This document shows, one piece after another, positions 23,505-31,889 of a stretch of DNA of 56,828 bases (within the stretch, counting starts at the first letter, position 1; every line of letters starts with the position of its first letter). Both the position numbers and the translations under genes were made by a program. This stretch comes from Chthoniobacter flavus Ellin428 (GTDB lineage Bacteria; Verrucomicrobiota; Verrucomicrobiia; Chthoniobacterales; Chthoniobacteraceae), in NCBI RefSeq assembly GCF_000173075.1, contig NZ_ABVL01000035.1:1-56828 (forward strand), given 5' to 3'. The notes under the pieces are model-generated. The model ran no database searches and was not told the DNA's origin. It saw only the letters and a program-made list of their open reading frames with translations.

Positions 23505-25008
23505 TTACAGATAATCCGCCGCATGGAGCCGGCGCGTCAAATCGCCCTGGCGGGTGAGGAGTTCGGTGTAGAGCTCCTTGTGATCAGAGTTCGGCTTGGC
23601 GCGGGTGGATTCGTCGAGTTTGACGAACTTGTCCGTAAGGTGGCGGAAGGTCGTGGTCTGGCCCGTGGCCATGTGGCTGGCGTAGGTCGCCTGCAGGGCC
23701 GCGCCGAGCGCGGCGCCTTCCGCCGAAGCGAGGCAAATGGTGGGCACGCCGAAGATATCCGCGGCGATCTGCCGCCAGATGGGGCTCTTGCTGCCCCCAC
23801 CGGTGAGACGGATTTCCGTGGGCTGGATGCCCAGCTCGCGGAAGCGATTGAGACCGTAGCCGAGGCCGAGAGTCACGCCTTCCATGGTGGCGCGGGCGAG
23901 ATGCGCGGCGGTCATCGTCTCCGTCTTCATGCCATGGAGCACGCCGGTGCCGTTGGGCAGGTTCGGGGTGCGCTCGCCATTGAGGTAAGGGAGGAAGAGC
24001 AAGCCGCCGCAACCGGCGGGCGCGGTATGCACATTCTTTTCCAGCTCTTCGTGCGACCAGCCGAACATGCGGCAGACCTGCTCGGTGGCCACGGTCACGT
24101 TCATGGTGCAGGCCAGCGGCAGCCAGCGGTCCGTGCTATCGCAGAAGGCGGCGATCTCGCCCCGCGGGTCGATGACCGGTTTCTCGGCAAAGGCGTAGAC
24201 CGTGCCGGAGGTGCCGAGACTCACGGTGACCACGCCCGGCTGGACGTTGCCCGTACCGATCGCGCCCATCATATTGTCGCCACCGCCGGCGCTCACCGTC
24301 ACTTCGCCCTTCGAAAGGCCCCACGCTTCACGCAGGTTCTCGCGGAGGAGGCCAAAGTGCCCGGCGCGAACTGGCCAGCGGCGGCAGGGCCTGGAGCAGG
24401 TCGGGGTCGATAAATTCGACGAGCGGCTCGCACCATTTCTTTTCGCGGACGTCGAGCAGGCCGGTGCCCGAGGCGTCACCGTACTCCATGCCGCGTTCGC
24501 CGGTGAGATGGAAATTGATGTAATCGTGCGGGAGCAGCACGGTGGCCAGCGCCTTGTAATTGCGGGGCTCGTTTTGCTTCAGCCAGAGGATCTTCGGCGC
24601 GGTGTAGCCGGGCAGGATGGCGTTGCCGGCCAGTTTGATGATCTCGTCCTGCCCGCCGAATTCCTCGTTGAACTGGGCGCACTGCTCCGTGGTGGAGGTG
24701 TCGCACCAGAGCTTGGCCGGGCGGATGACCTTGTTCTTCTTGTCCAGGGGCACGAACCCGTGCTGCTGGCCGCTGACGCCGATGGCTTTCACGGCGTCCT
24801 TCTTTTTGCCGAGTTTTTCCAACACCGCCCGGACCGTGATGTCCACGGCATCGAGCCAGTGCTGGGGCTCCTGCTCGAGATGCCCGGGCGGAAGTCCCTC
24901 GATGAGGCTGTAGCTGTGGGAGGCCGTGGCGAGGATTTTGCCGGACTCGAGATCGAGGGCGATGGTTTTGGTGCTTTGCGTACCGCTATCGATACCGAGA
25001 GAGATCAT
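23505..25008 (-). CDS. xylB: Xylulokinase (one frameshift in this sequence)
   Basis: This FGGY-family kinase phosphorylates D-xylulose to xylulose-5-phosphate. The first frame (from the ATG at 25008) gives MISLGIDSGTQSTKTIALDL through SGQQHGFVPLD to FIDPDLLQALPPL. The rest continues in another frame from GHFGLLRENLREAWG through SAGGGDNMMGAIG, SLGTSGTVYAF and LTGGGSKSPIWRQI to the stop at 23505. The total length is 3n+1, so a single extra base, most simply in the GG(G)C near 24361-24380, would explain the break. Both halves are well conserved, so this is either a recent lesion or a sequencing error. No xylose isomerase is adjacent. Confidence 0.85.
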
Positions 25009-25097
25009 GGAAAGTGAATCGTTGGGAAAAGCGCTGGTAGCCAGCGAGGACGGAGGCTAAATGTGAAACCCTGAAATCTGAAACCCCAAATTTTCCG

Positions 25098-25478
25098 ATG
25101 GTTAAAAAGCTCCTCCATACCCGTTATCGCGTCAGCGATCTGGAAAAGACGGTCGCCTTTTACCGGGACGTGCTCGGGCTGGAATTGCTCCGCCGGCACA
25201 CATCACCGCGGGGTTCCCAGCTGGTCTTTTTCAAGGCGCCCGGGAGCGAGGAAGAGATCGAGATCTGCCAATACGACGGCAGCGGCGAGGTGAAGGTCGG
25301 CTACGACATCACCCACCTGGCCTTTGAGGTGGACGACCTGGACGCCTTTGCCAAACACGCCGCGGAGAAAGGGTATCCCCTTTCCGATGGACCCACCCCG
25401 ACTGGCTCCGGCAGCGTCATCGCCTTTGTCGATGCGCCCGAGGGTTACGAGATCGAGCTCATTCAACGGGGAAAATAA
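25098..25478 (+). CDS. gloA: Lactoylglutathione lyase (glyoxalase I)
   Basis: This 126-aa vicinal-oxygen-chelate enzyme isomerises the methylglyoxal-glutathione hemithioacetal to lactoylglutathione. By comparison with E. coli GloA, the metal ligands are His7 (LLHTRYRV), Glu55 (EIEIC), His73 (DITHLAF) and Glu120 (YEIELIQ). The length and the DLEKTVAFYRDVLGLELLRR opening are typical. It is transcribed away from xylB and followed after 3 bases by the BrnT-like gene, so the three plus-strand genes may share a transcript. Confidence 0.9.
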   Translation: MVKKLLHTRYRVSDLEKTVAFYRDVLGLELLRRHTSPRGSQLVFFKAPGSEEEIEICQYDGSGEVKVGYDITHLAFEVDDLDAFAKHAAEKGYPLSDGPTPTGSGSVIAFVDAPEGYEIELIQRGK

Positions 25479-25481
25479 GGC

Positions 25482-25763
25482 ATGGAATTCGACTGGCTCG
25501 ACGCTCCCTTTGATCTGCGCAAGATTTCGCCCAAGGAAATCGAAGAATCCTTCGAGGACCCCTTTAGCCTGCGCCTCCTGCCGGATGCCGGGGGCGAGGC
25601 GGACAAAGCGCGCTATTTCAACCTCGGCAAATCGGTCAGCGACCGGGGTGTCTTCACGATTTTCTGGACCGACGGGAAACGCTACCGGGCGATCATGGCC
25701 CGGGAAATGACCCCGGAGGAGCTGGCCTTCTACGACCGCAAGAACGCCGAGAGCACCTACTAA
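25482..25763 (+). CDS. BrnT-like (DUF497) toxin
   Basis: This 93-aa protein has the BrnT outline: an N-terminal FDWLDAPFDLRKISPKEIEE helix region, DPFSLRLLPD, RYFNLGKSVSDRGVFTIFW, then YRAIMAREMTPEELAFYDRKN, matching the family's E-R-G-S-R-l-v-v and I-I-S-A-R-x-A-x-x-x-E-R-x-x-Y strands. BrnT proteins are RelE-fold ribonucleases that inhibit translation and are neutralised by a CopG-type antitoxin. The antitoxin candidate follows 21 bases downstream. The assignment to the DUF497/BrnT family is by motif only. Confidence 0.7.
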   Translation: MEFDWLDAPFDLRKISPKEIEESFEDPFSLRLLPDAGGEADKARYFNLGKSVSDRGVFTIFWTDGKRYRAIMAREMTPEELAFYDRKNAESTY

Positions 25764-25784
25764 CCCCCTTTTCGCTTCCCACCG

Positions 25785-26048
25785 ATGAAAGTCGTTACCA
25801 ACTGGACCGAGGTCCCGAGCTTTGAGACCGAAGAAGAAGAGGCCGTCTTCTGGGCCGAGTCCCGTCTCGATGTGCGGTTGATGAACGCCTCGCTGCTCAA
25901 GGCCGACACGCGGGAATCGACGACGATCACCCTGCGCTTCGACCCGCGCCTGCTGGCCCGCATCAAGCGCATCGCCCGCTCGCGGTATTTGAATTACCAG
26001 AGCATGATCAAGCAGTGGCTGAGCGAGCGGCTGGAGAAGGAGCTGTAG
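25785..26048 (+). CDS. CopG/BrnA-like antitoxin
   Basis: This 87-aa protein has an acidic N-terminus (SFETEEEEAVFWAESRLDV) that matches the toxin-binding region of the CopG-antitoxin family, and a C-terminal ribbon-helix-helix DNA-binding part (TTITLRFDPRLLARIKRIAR, then YQSMIKQWLSERLEKEL). It should bind and neutralise the preceding BrnT-like protein and repress the operon. Gene order is toxin first, as in other brnTA pairs. No operator palindrome is clear upstream of the toxin, perhaps because the pair is now read from the gloA promoter. Confidence 0.75.
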   Translation: MKVVTNWTEVPSFETEEEEAVFWAESRLDVRLMNASLLKADTRESTTITLRFDPRLLARIKRIARSRYLNYQSMIKQWLSERLEKEL

Positions 26049-26052
26049 GGAG

Positions 26053-26191
26053 CAGTAAAAAGTAATCAGTGATCAGTAATCAGTGATTAGTAGGTCAGTA
26101 GGTCAGTAGGTCAGTTGCCCCATGCGAGTACGTACGCCCGCGGCGACTGAATACTGATTACTGAATACTGATTACTGATCACTTTTTACTG
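26053..26191. repeat. Long inverted repeat of the word AATCAGTGATCAGT
   Basis: CAGTAAAAAGT at the left end (from 26053) faces ACTTTTTACTG at the right end (to 26191). Between them ATCAGT/GTCAGTAG words repeat in tandem on the left, and ACTGAT words on the right. It lies between convergent genes. The rest of the 26049-26733 gap contains the palindromes listed at 26212 and 26547 and no gene. Confidence 0.7.
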
Positions 26192-26211
26192 TCCCCACCC
26201 CCAGGGAAATC

Positions 26212-26281
26212 GCAGCTCGACTGGCCCAGCCTCAGCGGTTCCCCCCGGTCCGCTCAGGCAAACGCCCTCCAGTCGAGCTGC
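26212..26281. repeat. 13-bp perfect inverted repeat
   Basis: GCAGCTCGACTGG (26212-26224) and CCAGTCGAGCTGC (26269-26281) are perfect complements around a 44-base GC-rich loop. It has no T-run, so it is not an obvious terminator. It could be a structured RNA element or a mobile-element end. Confidence 0.55.
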
Positions 26282-26546
26282 TCCCCTATTTGGATTTTTT
26301 CCTCGTCCGTATTTCGGACGAACGCACCTTTAGCACCGGTCATGCCAAGCGGGTTTTTCGACGCGGAAAAGTGCTAGTTACAGAGGGAAGTTAGGTCGCC
26401 AGACGATGGATTGCGCATGGATCGCTCCCGGATAGAGTGGGCGAAATTAGCCACCGTGTTTATTTGTCGCCGCCCAAAAAGCGGCATCTCCGGAGAGCAT
26501 GGACGGAATACGGACCCAGCCATTGGAGCGCGGTCGCGGAGCGGAA

Positions 26547-26702
26547 CTCCGGGGAGCGCACCCGTCTCGGGTGCTGGTTTCGGCGTCCCGCCGAAACGAA
26601 CTTCCCTCCCGTGATCGTAGTCTCGGGAGAATTGAAATCTTACAAAAGTTCGCGACGGCGAGACGCCGTCGCCAGCACCCGGGACGGGCGAGCTCCCCGG
26701 AG
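26547..26702. repeat. Long nested palindromic element next to murQ
   Basis: Two 31-base arms (26547-26577 and 26672-26702), from CTCCGGGGAGC to GGGTGCTGG and its complement, match at 28 positions. Each half carries an inner hairpin: TTTCGGCGTCCCGCCGAAA (26578-26596) and CGACGGCGAGACGCCGTCG (26653-26671). The element ends 31 bases from the stop of the MurQ fusion gene. Confidence 0.65.
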
Positions 26703-26733
26703 CTTTGCTCATCGCGCTTTCTGCTGCTGCCTC

Positions 26734-28464
26734 TCAGCGCAAGGCGGCCCGGACGTTCCAACCCGCGTGCTCCAGGCGGGCCATCGCCTCCTCGTAGCTG
26801 ATCTTCAGCTCACGACTGACCAATCGGACGCCACGATCGCGCAACTTTGCGTTCGAAATATGCAGGTCGACCATGGCATTGCCGCGCACGCGGCCCAGCC
26901 GGACCATGGCGCAGGTGGAAAGGATATTGAGCACGACCTTGGTTGCCGTGCCGGCCTTGAGCCGCGTGGAGCCAGTGACGATCTCCGGGCCGGTCGGCAG
27001 GTCGATCTCCACGTCCCAATGCGTCTTCGTGCGCTGGGGGTTGCACGTGAGCAGGATCGTTCGCGCACCGAGAAAGCGGGCCCGCTCCAGGGCGCCCACG
27101 ACAAACGGCGCCCGTCCGCTGGCCGAAATGCCACAGACCACATCGCGCTGGCAGACCCCGCGCTCCAACATCGCGAGCGCGCCCGCCTCGGGCTGGTCCT
27201 CCGCACCTTCCACTGCGCGATGCAACGCCGTCACACCGCCCGCGATGATGCCCTGGACCAGTTCCGGCGGTGCCCCAAAGGTCGGCGGAATTTCGCTCGC
27301 ATCGAGCACCCCGAGCCGTCCGCTCGTCCCGGCGCCGACATAGAAAAGCCGGCCCTTCGCGGTCAGCGCCGTGCTGACCAGATCGACCGCGTCGACCAAT
27401 TCCTCCCGCTGCGCGCTCAGCGCTTCGGTGATCTTCGGCTCCTCGGAAATGAACAGCTCGACCAACTGCGCCGTGGTCTGCTTCTCGAGATCGGTCGAAC
27501 GCGGATTGCTCTGCTCCGTCGCAGCGGTCGCCAGTGCGTCCGCATCGGAAGCCACCGTCGTCTCGCGGGGCGGCGGAGCGCTGGGGATATGCTCCGCCAG
27601 CCACGCCGCGCCCAGTGCGCCGGATTCCGCGCACACCTCGACCGTGGCCTTCGGCACCAACTGGCTCAGCCGATAACGGTACAACGCCGCGTATTCCTCG
27701 TGATTCGTAAACATGCCGCCAATCAGCCGCACCGGCGCGTCGGGAAACTCCAGCCGTTGCGCCACCGCCTGGGTGAATTCCGCCAGCACCTGCGCTCCCG
27801 ATTCGATGATCTCGACCATCTGCCGGTCGCCAAATTTCGCCGCATTGAAAACCGCCGGCGCCAGGCGAGCGACGCTCATCTTGTCGGCCTGCATCGCCCA
27901 ACCCACGAGATCCTGCAGCCGATTGAGGCTCAGCGTGCGCAGGATTTCCTCCGCCACCGGCGTGATCTGGTGGTTGAGATCGAAATGGGTAAGCACCTCG
28001 CGCAAGCCGCGCCGCGCCACGTCGTAGCCGCTGCCGCGATCGCCGAGCAATTGCCCCCATCCGCCCGCCTTTTCGATCCGCTCTCCCTTGCGCCCATGCA
28101 CCGCCGCGCCCGTCCCGGCGATGACCGCAATGCCATCGCCATCGCGAAACGCCGTGGCCAGACCCGAGTCGCGATCGCTGCCGATGGCCAGTTGCGCATC
28201 CGGCCAGATCTTCTCCACCAGCCGGTGCAGCCGCGCGCGATCGTCCGCCGTGCCGCAGCCGGCCAGAAACGCGCCCACATGGGTGGCGTCGCGGGGCAGG
28301 ACCGAAAGCAGACTGGTCAGAGCTTCGTCGGAAATGAGTTGGAGATTCGAGGCGGACAGCACGCCTTCCCGCAACACGGCGCCGCCGCCGTTCAGGAGCA
28401 CCCAATTGGTTTTGGTGCCACCACCTTCGATACCAAGAATGCGCTTTGGACTTTCCATACCCAT
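26734..28464 (-). CDS. murQ: Fused BadF-type sugar kinase and N-acetylmuramic acid 6-phosphate etherase (MurQ)
   Basis: This 576-aa fusion protein has two domains. Residues 1-300 are a BadF/BadG/N-acetylglucosamine-kinase-type ASKHA domain: phosphate loop GIEGGGTKTNWV, second loop VIAGTGAAVHG, then GGWGQLLGDRGSGYD. Residues 320-576 are MurQ with an SIS fold: YVGAGTSGRLGVLDASEIPP and AVEGAEDQ carry the two catalytic Glu, followed by GISASGRAPFV and SNAKLRDRGVRLV. The kinase half probably makes MurNAc-6-phosphate, and the etherase half removes lactate to give GlcNAc-6-phosphate, so two successive steps of peptidoglycan-sugar recycling are in one chain. The ATG at 28464 is preferred over 28515. 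The C-terminus is shorter than that of E. coli MurQ. Confidence 0.9.
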   Translation of the reverse strand: MGMESPKRILGIEGGGTKTNWVLLNGGGAVLREGVLSASNLQLISDEALTSLLSVLPRDATHVGAFLAGCGTADDRARLHRLVEKIWPDAQLAIGSDRDSGLATAFRDGDGIAVIAGTGAAVHGRKGERIEKAGGWGQLLGDRGSGYDVARRGLREVLTHFDLNHQITPVAEEILRTLSLNRLQDLVGWAMQADKMSVARLAPAVFNAAKFGDRQMVEIIESGAQVLAEFTQAVAQRLEFPDAPVRLIGGMFTNHEEYAALYRYRLSQLVPKATVEVCAESGALGAAWLAEHIPSAPPPRETTVASDADALATAATEQSNPRSTDLEKQTTAQLVELFISEEPKITEALSAQREELVDAVDLVSTALTAKGRLFYVGAGTSGRLGVLDASEIPPTFGAPPELVQGIIAGGVTALHRAVEGAEDQPEAGALAMLERGVCQRDVVCGISASGRAPFVVGALERARFLGARTILLTCNPQRTKTHWDVEIDLPTGPEIVTGSTRLKAGTATKVVLNILSTCAMVRLGRVRGNAMVDLHISNAKLRDRGVRLVSRELKISYEEAMARLEHAGWNVRAALR

Positions 28465-28555
28465 ACTATCGTAAAACGTCGTCCGTCTGCACTCAACTCT
28501 GCCGAATGTTTTCATCCCGGTCCGTATGAGACCGGGGGCTGAAATCGGGCACGCT

Positions 28556-28580
28556 GGCGTCTATGCTGCGCATAGACGCC
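28556..28580. repeat. Strong hairpin (GGCGTCTATG-CTGCG-CATAGACGCC)
   Basis: A perfect 10-bp stem with a 5-base loop lies 92 bases upstream of the MurQ-fusion start and is not followed by a T-run on either strand. It could be an operator, a 5' leader structure or part of the repeat block that follows. Confidence 0.5.
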
Positions 28581-28647
28581 GGGATATCCGTCTAGCCGAT
28601 GAGAAGATTTTTCCGGATAAAAGGCGTCCGCCGCAAGCCGGAGGCTT

Positions 28648-28864
28648 GCCATAAATTAGCCGGTGGCGTGAGCCACCGGAGCCCGGTAAAGACGGCTGCG
28701 CCCCGAAGGGTCGCCCGAACGTTGAACGCGATTACCATTACGCCATTCAGGGACATCTCGTTGCGGCAAACGCACTTTCTGGTCACCATTTTTTTTCGGC
28801 CCTCCGGGACGGATGATGGTGTAGGGGCGAGTCCGGTGGCTTACGCCACCGGCTAATTTATGGC
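28648..28864. repeat. Long intergenic palindromic element (family A, copy 2)
   Basis: Two 33-base arms (28648-28680 and 28832-28864), from GCCATAAATTAGCCGGTGGC on the left, are complementary with one mismatch. Each arm is itself a hairpin (CCGGTGGC-gtga-GCCACCGG). The ends extend into GAGG/CCTCCGGG motifs as in the copy at 9700-9937. The 151 bases between the arms have no convincing frame. The remaining sequence of the 28465-29011 gap shows nothing else. Confidence 0.7.
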
Positions 28865-29011
28865 ATCCCTCCGGGATGCAGAGATCTGCAGCGGAAGGTT
28901 GGTGGGATAGCAGCGTAAGCACAGCGGATTGTTGTCAAAGCAGGAATTCGTCTTTCGACCAGAACGGGCTGGCATCCCGCGCGATTCGCCAATCTACTTT
29001 CCAGACGCGCT

Positions 29012-31296
29012 ATGCCCAACGTCCAGACCCGCATCGAAGAACTCCGCCAGCAACTCGAGGAGCACAACCGGCGTTATTACGACGAGGCCACCCCCACGAT
29101 TTCGGATGCGGATTACGATGCGCTCTTCCGCGAGCTGCGCGATCTGGAAGACGCGCATCCGGAATTCATCACGCCGGATTCTCCCACCCGGCGGGTCGGC
29201 GAAAAAGCGACCGCGGGCTTCAGGCAAGTGCGGCACGCGGTGCCGATGCTTTCGCTCGACAATCTTTTCGCCAAGGAAGGCTTGAGACGCTGCAGAAGTG
29301 GATCGTCAGCGTGGAAAAGATGCTGCCGGGCGAGCAGCTCGAGTGGCTCGTGGAGCCGAAGGTCGATGGCCTGGCGGTGAGCCTGCTTTATGAAAATGGC
29401 GTCTTCACCCGCGGCGCTACGCGGGGCGACGGCGAGCGCGGCGATGAAATCACGGACAATCTCAAGACCCTGCGTAGCATCCCACTACGGCTCCACGGGA
29501 AAGGCGCGCCCGAGGTGCTGGAAGTGCGCGGCGAAGTGTATCTGCCAGTCGCCGGATTCCAGCGCATCCGCGAGGAAATGATCGCCGCGGGCGAGGAACC
29601 TTTCGCCAACGCCCGCAACACCGCCGCCGGCACGCTCAAGCAGCTCGACCCGGCACTGGTGGCGAAGCGTCCGTTGGAGATCGTCCTCTACGGCCTCGGC
29701 GAGATCAGCGTCGACCCGCCGCCCACGCAGGCCGCGCTGCTGGAGTGGATGAAGGCCTTCGGCCTGCGCACACCGAAGTTCACCCGCGTGTGCCACACCG
29801 CGGAGGAAGTCATGAAGGCGATCGACGAGCTCGATTCCATTCGCGACGGCTTCGGCTTCGAGACGGATGGCGCGGTCATCAAGCTCAACTCCATCGAGCA
29901 ACGCGAGCGCGTCGGCTACCATTCCCGCGCACCTAAGTGGGCCAAGGCCTGGAAATATGTCTCGGAGCAAGCGGAGACTGTGCTGGAGAGCATCACCATC
30001 CAGGTGGGAAGAACCGGCGTGCTCACTCCTGTCGCGGAACTCAGGCCGGTGTTTCTGCGCGGCAGCACGATCAGCCGCGCGACGCTGCACAACGAAGATG
30101 AAATCAAGCGCAAGGACATCCGCATCGGCGACACCGTGCTCATCGAGAAAGCCGGCGAGGTCATTCCCGCGGTGGTGAAGGTGGTGCTGGAAAAGCGTCC
30201 GTCCTCGGCGCAACCCTTTCCTTTTCCGCACGAGTGCCCGGTGTGCCACAGCCAGGCAAAGCGCGACCCGAATTTTGCCGTGTGGGTCTGCGAGAATGTG
30301 AATTGCCCGGCGCAATTGACGCGCCGCCTCGAGTATTTCGCCAAACGCGGCGCGCTCGATATCGACGGCCTCGGCGGCATCGTCGCGGACAAGCTGGTGG
30401 AACGCAGCCTGGTGCGCGACCCGCTCGATCTCTTCGAACTCAAGCTCGAACAACTGGCCACACTGAACCTCGGCACGGATGATGAACCGCGCGTCTTCGG
30501 CGAGAAGAACGCCACCAAAGTGACGGAAGCGATCAAGCGCGCGAAGACCCAGCCCCTGGCGCGCTGGCTGCACGCGCTGGCCATCCCTGAGGTGGGCGAA
30601 GAAACCGCGCATGACCTGGCCAAACATCATCCCTCGCTGGAAGCGGTGCGTGACTCCGCCATGCTGCGTGACGTGGTCGCGCTCGACCGCCTGCACGGCG
30701 AGGCCGAGGAATCGAATCCGCGCGGCAAGCGCAACAAGGACAAGACCGAGCTGGAAAAGCAAAAGCTCGCTTCGCGCCATGCGGAGGTGATCGCCGAGGC
30801 CAACGCCGCGGGCCGCCGCCTGCTCGAGGCCGGCTTCGCCGCGCCGGCGAAGAAAAAAAGCGCGACCGATGCGGATGTCGTCACCGTCGTCGGCCCCGTC
30901 GTGGCCCAGGCCGCGCTCCATTGGTTTGCCGGCGAAAGTGGCCACGAGACCCTCAAGCGCCTGCACCATCTCCACATCGCGCCGAAAGGCGCCACGCCCG
31001 GCGCGGGCGACCAGGCCTTTGCGGGCAAGACTTTCGTCCTCACCGGCACCTTGGAAAAAATGGGCCGTAACGCCGCCGCGGAAAAAATCCGCGCTCTCGG
31101 CGGCAACGTCTCCAGCTCGGTCAGCCGCAAGACCAGCTACGTCGTCGCCGGACCCGGCGCCGGCTCGAAGCTCGAGGATGCGCAGAGCCTGGGCGTGACC
31201 GTGTTAAGCGAAGACCAGTTCCTCAAGATGCTGGCCGACTCGGGCGCCGGCACTGGTTCTTCAAACACTCTTTCGGACGATTTGTTCGGCGAGTAA
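29012..31296 (+). CDS. ligA: NAD-dependent DNA ligase LigA (one frameshift in this sequence)
   Basis: LigA joins nicks in replication and repair using NAD. The first frame covers the Ia domain (RIEELRQQLEEHNRRYYDEA) to MLSLDNLFAKE. From 29280 the second frame continues with LETLQKWIVSVEKML and contains the AMP-accepting Lys in EPKVDGLAV, the OB fold, the Cys4 zinc finger (CPVCH ... CENVNCPAQ), the HhH region and a C-terminal BRCT domain (FAGKTFVLTGTLEKMGRNAA). The length is 3n+2, so one missing base near 29277-29280 restores the gene. An additional Lys/Glu-rich insert (GKRNKDKTELEKQKL, about residue 575) lies between the HhH and BRCT regions. Because ligA is normally essential, a sequence error is the likelier explanation of the shift. 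Confidence 0.88.
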
Positions 31297-31318
31297 GGAC
31301 TGTTAAATAATGCCATCT

Positions 31319-31392
31319 CTCCTCGCGGTCATTCTGAGCGGAGTGCCCCGGTGAGTGAAGGCGGGCACTCCGCTCAGAATGACCGCGAGGAG
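31319..31392. repeat. Perfect 30-bp inverted repeat after ligA
   Basis: The arms at 31319-31348 and 31363-31392 (CTCCTCGCGGTCATTCTGAG... and its exact complement) enclose a 14-base loop. The element starts 22 bases past the ligA stop, in a convergent gap, and is followed by GGCATTTTC. It could act as a two-way transcription stop, but there is no long T-run. Confidence 0.8.
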
Positions 31393-31442
31393 GGACGGCA
31401 TTTTCAAAGCTTCTCGGCCTCACGCGTTCCCCAAGTGCTTAT

Positions 31443-31667
31443 TCAAGGCGAGTCCAGCTTTTCGAAGCGGTAATGCCCGCGAATCTGCCCGGTGAAAAAC
31501 TGGCCTTTGGATTCGGCTCGCATCAGGGCGCGATAAGCGCGGCGAGGGACACCAAAGTAGCGGTAGATACCGCCGTGCCGGAAAGCAAGAGTGAGCTCCT
31601 TTTCGCGTGCGTCGTAGCCAGCGGCGGCGAGGCTCAAGGAGTCGAGGCCATGCATTTTCGAGGGCAC
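31443..31667 (-). CDS. KTSC-domain protein
   Basis: This 74-aa protein consists almost entirely of a KTSC domain: LAAAGYDAREKELTLAFRHG, then IYRYFGVPRRAYRALMRAES, then GQFFTGQIRGHYRFEKL, with the family's G-Y/F-x-V-P and F-x-x-x-I-R-x-x-Y positions. KTSC domains occur alone or fused to nucleases and Lys-tRNA synthetase-like proteins and may bind nucleic acid. Function here is unknown. The start is a GTG at 31667, with an ATG four codons later as an alternative. It is divergent from the SOS mutagenesis cassette. Confidence 0.75.
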   Translation of the reverse strand: MPSKMHGLDSLSLAAAGYDAREKELTLAFRHGGIYRYFGVPRRAYRALMRAESKGQFFTGQIRGHYRFEKLDSP

Positions 31668-31707
31668 AATGGTTGCATCGGCTGGCGGGTGGAAGATGGT
31701 CGGATGG

Positions 31708-31830
31708 GAAGAAAAGGATGAAGGCGGAAGGATGAAGGATGAAGAACCGCGCAGCAGAGAGTTCCATCATGCAACATCGCGTAGCGCACTTCACTTCATC
31801 CCTCATCCTTCCGCCTTCATCCTTTTCCTC
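31708..31830. repeat. Inverted repeat of the word GGATGAAG
   Basis: The 37-base arms at 31708-31744 and 31794-31830 pair with two mismatches, and each consists of GGATGAAG/GGCGGAAG words. When translated, the right arm yields HPSAFIL-type strings, which are widespread as spurious ORFs in databases. It lies between divergent genes, just upstream of the SOS box. Confidence 0.75.
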
Positions 31831-31864
31831 ACCCCGTTTCCGGGTACCGTCCATTGACGAGTGG

Positions 31865-31886
31865 TATATGTTCGTGTGAACATATA
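31865..31886. promoter_or_regulatory. LexA (SOS) box of the imuA-imuB-dnaE2 operon
   Basis: The core TGTTC-GTGT-GAACA (31869-31882) is a perfect match to the TGTTC-N4-GAACA LexA motif reported for Verrucomicrobia. The symmetry extends on both sides (TATA...TATA) to give a 22-base dyad with only the four central bases unpaired. It sits 4 bases before the GTG start proposed for imuA, so LexA binding would block transcription or translation initiation directly. Confidence 0.85.
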
Positions 31887-31889
31887 TGC

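Noticed and set aside
22797..24413. 538-codon plus-strand frame across the ubiX/xylB region
   Set aside because: It is antisense to two well-conserved genes, rich in Arg/Ala/Gly, with no motif.
28599..28922. Small open frames on both strands inside the family A palindrome
   Set aside because: They arise from the repeat itself (for example CHKLAGGVSHRSP on one strand and CHKLAGGVSHRTR on the other, mirrored by the inverted arms) and have no ribosome-binding sites.
29277..29285. Programmed frameshift in ligA
   Set aside because: There is no slippery heptamer or stimulatory structure at the junction (AAGGAAGGCTTGAG), and ligA is not known to use recoding. A single missing base is the simpler explanation.
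31420..31854. Minus frame containing FILHPSAFILFF-type residues
   Set aside because: It is the translation of the GGATGAAG inverted repeat, a well-known source of spurious protein entries. The KTSC frame overlapping it is the supported gene.
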